The translations under genes were made by a program, and so were the position numbers. A stretch of DNA of 5,029 bases, taken from positions 1 to 5,029 of the forward strand of contig JAQGLP010000080.1 in assembly GCA_028292835.1 (NCBI GenBank). Reading direction: 5' to 3'. Of the stretch, positions 1-5,029 are shown in pieces (positions within the stretch are counted from its first letter, which is position 1; each line of letters begins with the position of its first letter). The notes below the pieces were generated by a model. The model had not been told where the DNA came from. It did not search any database and saw only the letters and a program-made list of their open reading frames with translations. Source of the stretch: Variovorax sp. GTDB taxonomy: Bacteria; Pseudomonadota; Gammaproteobacteria; Burkholderiales; Burkholderiaceae_C.

Positions 1-335
1 GCCGCCAGCGCCTCGGCGCGGGCGTTGCGCAGGCGGGCGTTCTCCACGGCGTCCCATTCGACGCCCCGGTGCGAGATGAAGTCCGCATCCTCGCTGGCGA
101 GCACGGCGCGCTTCAGGCTGTCGGGCAACTGGTCGTAGGGCACCCAGCGCTGGCGCCAGGGCTGTCCCGGCGTGTTGATGCGGCCGTGGCGCGCGATCTC
201 CCAGGCTTCGGAGCGCTGGAACGCGGTCGATTGCGGCGCCACGACGCCCATCAGCGCGATGCGCGCGACAAAGAAGAGCTGCAGCGCCAGTCCGGCCAGC
301 AGCACGCAGGCCAGCCAACGCAGCAGGGGGCGCAT
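1..335 (-). CDS. mtgA: Monofunctional biosynthetic peptidoglycan transglycosylase MtgA (5' part; gene runs off the window edge)
   Basis: MtgA is an inner-membrane GT51 enzyme that polymerises lipid II into glycan strands in the periplasm and lacks the transpeptidase domain of bifunctional PBPs. About 111 residues are visible. The N-terminus is a short basic cytoplasmic tip (MRPLLRW) followed by a hydrophobic anchor at about residues 8-31. The first GT51 motif lies at about residues 80-97 and reads SEDADFISHRGVEWDA; E82 is the expected catalytic glutamate, and the family pattern ExxxFxxHxG is intact. The segment before it (RHGRINTPGQPWRQRWVPY) also fits the family. The remaining catalytic domain, more than half of a typical ~230-residue protein, lies outside the window. 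The ATG is 34 bp past the aroE stop. The upstream purine signal is weak (GGGATCACGGATC), so coupling to aroE is plausible. Identification is firm; the start is fairly firm because it places the anchor at the N-terminus. Confidence 0.93.
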   Translation of the reverse strand, partial: MRPLLRWLACVLLAGLALQLFFVARIALMGVVAPQSTAFQRSEAWEIARHGRINTPGQPWRQRWVPYDQLPDSLKRAVLASEDADFISHRGVEWDAVENARLRNARAEALA

Positions 336-369
336 CAAGATCCGTGATCCCGTCCGCGGCGTCGCACGC

Positions 370-1215
370 TCAGACGAGCTGGCCGCGCAGCTCGGCCAGC
401 ACCCGCGCCGAGGGCGGACGCACCCCGCGCCAGAGGTCGAAGGCCTCCGCCGCCTGCTCGACCAGCATGCCGAGCCCATCGCGCGGCACGGCGCCGTGCT
501 CGCGTGCCCAGGCCATGAAGCCGGCGGCGGCCGGTCCGTACATCAGGTCGATGGCGAGCGCGCCCGGCTTGAGCGCGCTGGCCGCCACCGGCGCCGCGTC
601 GCCCGCCAGGCTGGAGGCGGTGGCGTTGACGACCACGTCGAAGGCGCCGCCGAGGCCGTCGGGCGCCTGCGCTTCGAGCGCCACACCGTGCCGCAGCGCC
701 AGCGCCGCGTGGCGCCGCACCAGCTCGACCGCCCTGGGCACGGTGCGGTTGGCGACCACGACGCGCTTCGCGCCGGCCTCGATCAGCGGGCCCAGCACGC
801 CGGCCCCGGCACCGCCGGCGCCCAGCAGCAGGATGTCGCGCGCTGCGAGGTCCACGCCCGCGTTGCGGGTGATGTCGGCCACCAGCCCGATGCCGTCGCT
901 GTTGTCGCCGTGGATGCCGTCGTCCCGGAAGCTCAGCACGTTGGCGGCCCCGGCCAGCGCGGCGCGGGGCGTCAGCTGTCGCGCCAGCGCGGCGGCCTGG
1001 AACTTGAAGGGCACGGTCACGTTGCAGCCGCGCGCCGCATGGCCATCGCGCTCGGCTTCGGCGCGGAATGCTGCGACCGCTTCGGCAAAGCCGTCGAGCG
1101 GCGCCAGGCGCCGGCCGTAGTCGAGCGTCTCGCCCGTCAGTTCGGCGAAGCGCGCGTGAATCCAGGGCGAGCGGCTGTGCTCGACCGGATTGCCCATTAC
1201 ACAGTAGCGGTCCAT
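370..1215 (-). CDS. aroE: Shikimate dehydrogenase (NADP+), AroE
   Basis: AroE is a cytoplasmic enzyme that reduces 3-dehydroshikimate to shikimate with NADPH, a step toward chorismate and the aromatic amino acids. The 281-residue length is normal for the family (about 270-290). The N-terminal substrate domain has GNPVEHSRSP at residues 8-17, where S14 and S16 should contact shikimate. It also has NVTVPFK ending at catalytic K71 and GDNSDGIG at 103-110 with catalytic D107. The Rossmann domain has GAGGAG at 132-137 and the NADP-phosphate-binding NRT at 156-158. The closing motif GMLVEQAAEAF at 249-259 carries the conserved Q254. The usual NATS motif reads NATASSL at 197-203, a small deviation. 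The start at 1215 leaves only the normal short lead before GNP. No Shine-Dalgarno is evident; the ATG follows CGCCGCC. The gene begins 22 bp after the TonB stop and is probably co-transcribed. Confidence 0.96.
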   Translation of the reverse strand: MDRYCVMGNPVEHSRSPWIHARFAELTGETLDYGRRLAPLDGFAEAVAAFRAEAERDGHAARGCNVTVPFKFQAAALARQLTPRAALAGAANVLSFRDDGIHGDNSDGIGLVADITRNAGVDLAARDILLLGAGGAGAGVLGPLIEAGAKRVVVANRTVPRAVELVRRHAALALRHGVALEAQAPDGLGGAFDVVVNATASSLAGDAAPVAASALKPGALAIDLMYGPAAAGFMAWAREHGAVPRDGLGMLVEQAAEAFDLWRGVRPPSARVLAELRGQLV

Positions 1216-1237
1216 GGCGGCGGTCTTTGTCGGAGGG

Positions 1238-2161
1238 TCAGAAGGAGGAGGAAGCGCGCGCTTCGAGCGTCTCGTCGCGCGTGAAGCGAAAGCGCGACGG
1301 CAGTGCGATCTGGTCGGCCTGGCGGCGCATGGCGTCGCTGAAGCGGCCGAAGTTGCCGGCGCCGCGCACGATCGCCTGGGCCCGGCGGTCGAGTGCCGTG
1401 TCGCCCGAGCTTTGCACGACCTCGCTCGACAGCACGCTGCCGTCGAAGTTGACGGTGACGATCATCGTGAGCTCCCCGTAGAGCTTCCGGCCGGCCGTCT
1501 CGGGGAAGTTCTCGGTGCCGCGCGCCTCGATGCGCCGGCGCAGCGCATCGACGTACACCGCGTAGGCGGCCTCGCGCGTGGCCGGGCTGATGTAGCGCTT
1601 GCGGGGGCGTGCGTTCTGCGCATTGACGCGGCGCTCGACCTCGGCCAGCAGCTCGACCAGTTGCCTGCGCCGCTCCTCGCGCGCCGCGTCCTCGGATGGC
1701 GCCCCCGGCTCGCGCTGCTCGGGCGGCGGCAGGGTGGGAGGCTGCTGGCGAACCTGCGCGAGCAGCAGCACCTGTTGCGCCCGCAGTGCCTCGACCTGGC
1801 GCCGGGCGTCATCGGCCGCGTCGCCCACCGCCGTGAAGGCCGAAGGCGGCAGCGGGCTGCTCGCGCGGCCCTGGTCGAGCTCGCCGCCGCCGGCCAGCGA
1901 CGCCTGCGCGATGGCCGCCGCCTTGTCGGGGCGCTCGTGGCCCCTGGCATTGACCAGGATCACTTCCAGCGGCGCTTCCCTGAACGCGCGATCGAGGGAC
2001 CCGGGGTCGACGAAGCGCACCGCGAGCAGCACGGCGTGCGCCAGCACCGACAGGCCGAGCGCGAGTTGCAGGGTGCTCGGACGGCGCGGCTTCATCGGTT
2101 CGCCCTTGCGCTGCGCCCGGGCGGGCGGGCGTTCGCCGCCGGCCGACCCCCGGGTGCTCAT
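1238..2161 (-). CDS. TonB-family energy transducer
   Basis: TonB proteins span the inner membrane and periplasm and pass proton-motive energy from ExbB/ExbD to outer-membrane receptors. The 307-residue product has one N-terminal transmembrane segment at about residues 31-51, preceded by the basic MKPRRP. It contains SVLAH (38-42), matching the SxxxH anchor motif that contacts ExbB/ExbD in the family. The periplasmic linker holds a short Pro-rich stretch (PPTLPPPEQREPGAPS) between charged, probably coiled-coil segments. The C-terminal ~110 residues look like a TonB C-terminal domain: YVDALRRRIEARGTENFP, then GELTMIVTVNFDGSV and SGDTALDRRAQAIV. No exbB/exbD is visible, so the partner and cargo are unknown. 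The ATG at 2161 overlaps the ribonuclease stop (ATGA). An alternative ATG at 2095 (Met23) has a better Shine-Dalgarno and places the anchor right at the N-terminus. I kept 2161 because 19 of the 21 extra codons after its ATG end in G/C, like real coding sequence. Confidence 0.88.
   Translation of the reverse strand: MSTRGSAGGERPPARAQRKGEPMKPRRPSTLQLALGLSVLAHAVLLAVRFVDPGSLDRAFREAPLEVILVNARGHERPDKAAAIAQASLAGGGELDQGRASSPLPPSAFTAVGDAADDARRQVEALRAQQVLLLAQVRQQPPTLPPPEQREPGAPSEDAAREERRRQLVELLAEVERRVNAQNARPRKRYISPATREAAYAVYVDALRRRIEARGTENFPETAGRKLYGELTMIVTVNFDGSVLSSEVVQSSGDTALDRRAQAIVRGAGNFGRFSDAMRRQADQIALPSRFRFTRDETLEARASSSF
2101..2107 (-). promoter_or_regulatory. Candidate Shine-Dalgarno for an internal TonB start at 2095
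   Basis: On the minus strand AAGGGCG lies just upstream of the in-frame ATG at 2095, with about 8 nt between AAGG and the ATG. This is a better site than the one before the ATG at 2161, where only GGAAAAA followed by GCCGCGGC is seen. It makes a 285-residue TonB starting MKPRRPSTLQLAL a real possibility. Whether it is used cannot be decided from the sequence alone. Confidence 0.4.
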
Positions 2162-4242
2162 GCCGCGGCTTTTTCCGGCGCGGCCTCGCTGTCGGCCAGA
2201 TCGACCGCGATGGCGATGGGCCCCGCCACCTCCTCGTCGTCGCCCGTGTCTTCCAGGGCGCTGTCGTCGGGCGGCGCGGCGTCGAGCCGCGCGACGACGG
2301 TGCCGTGCACGTCGAGCGCCATCTCGTCGATCTCACCCAGGCGCACGCGCACCCGCGCGCCGCGCGGCAGCGCGCCCGCCACCGGGAACACCAGCGGCAG
2401 CGTGTCGGCGCGCACCAGCGTGGCGTTGGGCAGGTCCTTGATGGCGGTGGCGTCCAGTTCCTCGATGCCCTGCTGGCGCAGGTACTTGAGCGTCCAGAAG
2501 CGCTCCATGCCGCCCTGGTAGCCGTTGTAGGCGCTGTAGGCGGCCTCGAAGCCCGACAGGATCGAGAACAGGTCGGCGTCCTTGGGCTTGAAGGGGGCGG
2601 CCAGCGCGGCGGTCTTGCCGTGGCGCGCGGCCGCGATGATCTGCCACTGGTTCACCAGGTCGGTGTAACGGCGCAGCGGCGAGGTGCTCCAGGCGTAGCT
2701 CTTCACGCCCAGCCCGGCGTGCGGCAGGGCGCGCGTGCCCATGCGCACCTTGATCCCCGGCGCCAGGCTGGCCTGGCTGCGGTAGAGGCCCGGCACGCCC
2801 AGTTCGGCCAGCCAGCCGCCCCAGCTGCTGTTGGCCAGGATCATGGCCTCGGAGACGATCAGGTCGAGCGGCGCGCCGCGCTGGCGCGTGGTGATCCGCA
2901 CCTGCTCGTCGCCCTGGGGCTCGCCGGCGTTGCCGACCAGGCGGAAGTTGTAGTCGGGCCGGTTGAAGTTCTCAGGCCTGCCGCGCAGCACCTCGCGCTG
3001 GGCCTTCAGGTGCTTGGCCAGGCGGTAGAGGAACGAGAGCGGCGCGCGCAGGCGCAGCGCCGCCTCCGGGGCGGGCACCGCCTCGGGCACCGTGGCCGGC
3101 TGCGCGCCGTCGTCTGGAACGGCCGGGCCTTCGAGCCAGGACTGGGTGATCGAGGCGTCCAGCTGGTCGTGCCGCAGGTTGGCCACGATCGGCACCCGCT
3201 CCAGCTTCGTCTCGGTCGCCTGCAGCGCCAGCGTGGCCTCGTCGAAGCGCGCATAGAGCGACACCGCCGGGCAGTCGCGGCCGGCCGTGAGCGTGTAGGC
3301 CTCGACGATGTCGTCGGGCAGCATCGTGATCTTGTAGCCCGGCATGTAGACCGTGGACATGCGCGAGCGCGCCACCTGGTCGAGCGCGCTGCCCGGCGCG
3401 AGCGCCAGGCCGGGCGCGGCGATGTGGACGCCGACCGTGACGGTGCCGCTGCCCAGCCCGGTGACCGACAGCGCGTCGTCGATCTCGGTGGTCTGCGAGT
3501 CGTCGATCGAGAAGGCCTCGACCGAGGCCGTCGGCAGCTCGTCGGCGATGGCCGGCGCGACGAGCGCCGGGAACGCGGTGCCCTTCGGGAAATGGTCGAA
3601 CAGGAAGCGCTTCCAGTGGAACTGGTAGGCCGAGTCGATGGCGCCCGCGCGCTCCAGCAGCTCGAGCGGCGCGCGCTGGGTGGCGCGCGACGCCTCGACC
3701 ACCGCCTTGTACTCGGGCGCGTTCTTGTCGGGGCGGAACAGGATCTTGTAGAGCTGCTCCTTGACCGGCGCCGGGCAGGCCCCCGCGGCCAGCTCGGCCG
3801 CCCATTGCGCGATCTGCGCCTGGACGGCCTTCTTTTTCTCGATGGCGGCGAGCGCCTGCTGCACGATCTCGGCCGGCGCCTTCCTGAAGCGTCCCTTGCC
3901 GGCGCGGCGGAAGTAGTGCGGCGCCTCGAACAGGGCGAACAAGGCCGCGGCCTGCTGGGCCAGCGTCGGCTTGTCGCTGAAGTAGTCGCTGGCCAGGTCG
4001 GCGAAGCCGAATTCCTCGTCGGCCGCGAACTCCCACGCCAGGTCGAGGTCGATGCCGGCGGCCAGCGCGCGCGCCTCGGCGATCAACTCGGCGGGCTGCG
4101 GTTTCTCGAAGCGCAGCACGATGTTGGCGGCCTTGACCTTGAGGCGCTTGCCGCTGTCGAGCTCCACCTGCGCCGACGACTCGGCCTCCGAGAGCACCCG
4201 GCCGCCGAGGTATTTTCCGGCTTCTTCAAACAATGCGAACAT
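2158..4242 (-). CDS. RNB-domain (RNase II/R superfamily) exoribonuclease
   Basis: RNB enzymes degrade single-stranded RNA processively from the 3' end in the cytoplasm. The protein is 694 residues from the ATG at 4242. The N-terminal region (1-45, MFALFEEAGKYLGGRV) looks like a small beta-barrel RNA-binding part. It is followed by a helical region at about 75-200 resembling the helix-turn-helix part of Deinococcus/cyanobacterial-type RNB proteins; this is inference. The catalytic domain covers about 240-590. It contains FSIDDSQTTEIDDA (244-257) with metal ligands D247, D255 and D256, VGVHIAAP (270-277), TVYMPGYKITMLP (297-309), and SPLRRYTDLVNQW (521-533) with the conserved Arg pair. A reduced S1-like barrel may occupy 605-655, before an acidic tail. 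E253 sits where RNase II normally has Asp, and a Pro/Ala-rich insert lies at about 371-397. An in-frame ATG at 4305 was rejected because its 21 extra residues are translated spacer repeat. No strong Shine-Dalgarno was seen. Confidence 0.92.
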   Translation of the reverse strand: MFALFEEAGKYLGGRVLSEAESSAQVELDSGKRLKVKAANIVLRFEKPQPAELIAEARALAAGIDLDLAWEFAADEEFGFADLASDYFSDKPTLAQQAAALFALFEAPHYFRRAGKGRFRKAPAEIVQQALAAIEKKKAVQAQIAQWAAELAAGACPAPVKEQLYKILFRPDKNAPEYKAVVEASRATQRAPLELLERAGAIDSAYQFHWKRFLFDHFPKGTAFPALVAPAIADELPTASVEAFSIDDSQTTEIDDALSVTGLGSGTVTVGVHIAAPGLALAPGSALDQVARSRMSTVYMPGYKITMLPDDIVEAYTLTAGRDCPAVSLYARFDEATLALQATETKLERVPIVANLRHDQLDASITQSWLEGPAVPDDGAQPATVPEAVPAPEAALRLRAPLSFLYRLAKHLKAQREVLRGRPENFNRPDYNFRLVGNAGEPQGDEQVRITTRQRGAPLDLIVSEAMILANSSWGGWLAELGVPGLYRSQASLAPGIKVRMGTRALPHAGLGVKSYAWSTSPLRRYTDLVNQWQIIAAARHGKTAALAAPFKPKDADLFSILSGFEAAYSAYNGYQGGMERFWTLKYLRQQGIEELDATAIKDLPNATLVRADTLPLVFPVAGALPRGARVRVRLGEIDEMALDVHGTVVARLDAAPPDDSALEDTGDDEEVAGPIAIAVDLADSEAAPEKAAA

Positions 4243-4264
4243 GGCGGCGATTGTCCCATGAGGG

Positions 4265-4279
4265 CTGGGCACACCCCAG
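4265..4279. other. Small hairpin in the ribonuclease leader
   Basis: CTGGG (4265-4269) pairs with CCCAG (4275-4279) around CACAC. On the minus-strand transcript it ends 22 nt before the ribonuclease ATG, so it would be in the 5' untranslated region if transcription begins upstream. It is short, and could be chance in such GC-rich DNA. Confidence 0.35.
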
Positions 4280-4305
4280 GCCTGCCCGCTTCGTGTGACC
4301 GCCAA

Positions 4306-4320
4306 CCCCCTTGCAGGGGG
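4306..4320. other. Perfect hairpin, 6-bp stem and 3-nt loop
   Basis: CCCCCT (4306-4311) pairs with AGGGGG (4315-4320) around TGC. On the minus-strand transcript it would be followed by UUGGCGG, too short a U stretch for intrinsic termination. It is part of the palindromic spacer element. Confidence 0.65.
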
Positions 4321-4321
4321 C

Positions 4322-4358
4322 GACGCCAGCGGCCCGGCGGAGCCGGTTGCGCGGTGTC
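4322..4358. other. Long imperfect hairpin, about 14 paired positions
   Basis: GACGCC (4322-4327) pairs with GGTGTC (4353-4358), with one G-T wobble. After an unpaired A, GCG (4329-4331) pairs with CGC (4350-4352). After a small internal loop, CCGGC (4334-4338) pairs with GCCGG (4342-4346) around a GGA loop. The nested, interrupted pairing is typical of bacterial palindromic repeats. Stability was judged by eye only. Confidence 0.6.
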
Positions 4359-4382
4359 ACTGGGCTCACCTCCCCCTGACAC
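4354..4382. other. Inverted repeat GTGTCA/TGACAC, mutually exclusive with the neighbouring hairpin
   Basis: GTGTCA (4354-4359) is the exact reverse complement of TGACAC (4377-4382), with a 17-nt loop containing the run TCCCCC. The arm at 4354-4358 is also needed for the outer stem of the 4322-4358 hairpin, so only one of the two can form at a time. It lies 13 nt after the hydrolase stop codon. Confidence 0.55.
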
Positions 4383-4395
4383 GATCTTGCGTCGT

Positions 4396-4995
4396 CTATC
4401 TCAGGTCGAGGAAGGTCATCACGTCGTCGAGGTGATGGCGCTCGAAGTCGGACAGGGCGTGGTCGCCGCCTTCGAGCAACTCGATGCGGCTGCCGGGGTA
4501 GCGCGCCACCATCTCGCGCCAGTCCAGCACCTCGTCGCCCCGGGCGGCGACCACCAGGCAGCGCCCGGGCGAAGGCAGGGCGGTGACCTCGAGCGCGCGC
4601 AGCTCGCCGATGAAGGCCGGCTGGAAATGGAAGCGCTGCCCCGGATCGTCCCACTGGCCCTGCTCGCCGATGTATTTTTCCAGGTCGCGCGCCGGGTTCA
4701 CGGCCGGATTGAGCAGCACCACGCGGCGGCAGTCCGTCACGGCGGCCACATGGGTGGCGTAGAAGCCGCCGAGCGACGAGCCGACCACCGCCATCGATTC
4801 GCGCGGCCAGCCGGCGATGCCACGCAACACGAGTTCCATGGCTTCGCGCGGCGAGGGCGGCAACTGCGGGCACCACCAGGTGACGGCCGGGTACCGCTCG
4901 GCCACGCGCCGTGCCATCAGGCGCGCCTTGACCGAGTTCGGCGACGAGCGAAAGCCGTGCAGGTAGAGCAGGTGGGTCGTGGTGGCAGCTTGCAT
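4396..4995 (-). CDS. YqiA/YcfP-family alpha/beta-fold hydrolase (putative esterase)
   Basis: This is a small cytoplasmic serine hydrolase of 199 residues, close to E. coli YqiA (about 190), which is an esterase on short acyl esters; the physiological substrate is unknown. The N-terminal strand leads into LLYLHGFRSSPNS (9-21), whose HGF is the oxyanion-hole motif of the family. The nucleophile elbow is GSSLGG (72-77) with S74 as the catalytic serine. LLNPAVNP (94-101) is a family hallmark. GDEVLD (153-158) supplies the probable acid D154, and GGDHAL (177-182) the base H179, so the triad is complete. No signal peptide or membrane segment is seen. The start at 4995 is the only one that leaves a full first strand. 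Upstream (CTCTCCATTCCACAGC) there is no Shine-Dalgarno. The stop is TAG. The next gene lies 153 bp downstream across a structured spacer. Confidence 0.9.
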   Translation of the reverse strand: MQAATTTHLLYLHGFRSSPNSVKARLMARRVAERYPAVTWWCPQLPPSPREAMELVLRGIAGWPRESMAVVGSSLGGFYATHVAAVTDCRRVVLLNPAVNPARDLEKYIGEQGQWDDPGQRFHFQPAFIGELRALEVTALPSPGRCLVVAARGDEVLDWREMVARYPGSRIELLEGGDHALSDFERHHLDDVMTFLDLR

Positions 4996-5029
4996 GCTGT
5001 GGAATGGAGAGCGAGGGGCTGCGCCAAGG

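Larger units (their letters stand above)
4305..4383. repeat. GC-rich palindromic intergenic element (candidate dispersed REP-like repeat)
   Basis: Most of the spacer between the hydrolase and the ribonuclease is made of adjoining inverted repeats: 4306-4320, 4322-4358 and 4354-4382. The text (CCCCCTTGCAGGGGGCGACG followed by GCCGG-type palindromes and TCCCCCTGACAC) resembles intergenic repeats that I recall as common in Comamonadaceae genomes. Only one copy is present here, so dispersal cannot be shown from this window. It encodes no plausible protein. There is no U-tract after any hairpin on the minus strand, so it is not a canonical intrinsic terminator. Confidence 0.55.

Noticed and set aside
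1241..1253. GAAGGAGGAGG as a Shine-Dalgarno
   Set aside because: It is on the plus strand, within the tonB 3' end, with no real plus-strand gene after it; on the coding strand it reads as serine codons (TCC) at the TonB C-terminus.
172..1284. Long plus-strand open frame (370 codons) antisense to aroE
   Set aside because: The minus strand has an intact AroE with all catalytic motifs. The plus frame gives an Arg/Ala/Gly/His-rich product with no recognisable motif, as expected opposite a high-GC gene.
1214..2521. Long plus-strand open frame (435 codons) across aroE, tonB and the ribonuclease end
   Set aside because: It runs over three gene ends with low-complexity composition and no family motif; stops are simply rare in this GC-rich DNA.
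2972..4036. Minus-strand open frame (354 codons) within the ribonuclease in another frame
   Set aside because: Extremely Arg/Gly/Ala-rich product; it is the out-of-frame reading of the RNB gene, whose own frame carries the conserved motifs.
4243..4262. Promoter before the ribonuclease (GACAAT as a -10-like box)
   Set aside because: GACAAT lies only a few bases from the ATG and no -35-like hexamer sits at about 17 bp; not a supportable sigma-70 promoter.
4243..4305. Upstream ATG extension of the ribonuclease (start at 4305)
   Set aside because: The added 21 residues read through hairpin spacer sequence and add nothing family-like; MFALFEEAGKYLGG at 4242 is a natural N-terminus.
4306..4382. 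Rho-independent terminator after the hydrolase
   Set aside because: The hairpins are strong but none is followed by a U-tract on the minus-strand transcript, so termination is not supported by sequence.

Overview
The window is very GC-rich with strongly G/C-biased third codon positions. All five recognisable genes lie on the minus strand. Protein content, gene order and a GC-rich palindromic spacer fit a betaproteobacterium of the order Burkholderiales, most likely Comamonadaceae (Variovorax/Acidovorax-like). That placement is inferred from recognition, not from a database search.

In the direction of transcription (high to low coordinates) the layout is as follows. First comes a YqiA/YcfP-type alpha/beta-hydrolase (4995-4396). 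It is followed by a 153-bp spacer (4395-4243) packed with inverted repeats. Next is an RNB-domain (RNase II-like) exoribonuclease (4242-2158), then a TonB-family energy transducer (2161-1238) whose ATG overlaps the ribonuclease stop codon as ATGA. Shikimate dehydrogenase aroE (1215-370) starts 22 bp after tonB. Last is the 5' part of mtgA, the monofunctional peptidoglycan glycosyltransferase (335 to the window edge), 34 bp after aroE.

The four genes from the ribonuclease to mtgA are packed tightly enough to be one transcription unit. Their functions are not one pathway: RNA turnover, outer-membrane energy transduction, aromatic amino-acid precursor synthesis and cell-wall polymerisation. It looks like a conserved housekeeping cluster rather than a specialised system. 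The hydrolase may be transcribed into the same unit, but the structured spacer could separate it.

I see no tRNA, rRNA, CRISPR array, insertion sequence, phage gene or defence system, and no convincing sigma-70 promoter or intrinsic terminator. The parts most worth a second look are the spacer with mutually exclusive hairpins, an Asp-to-Glu change in the ribonuclease metal-binding motif, and the uncertain TonB start. No previously undescribed system is evident.
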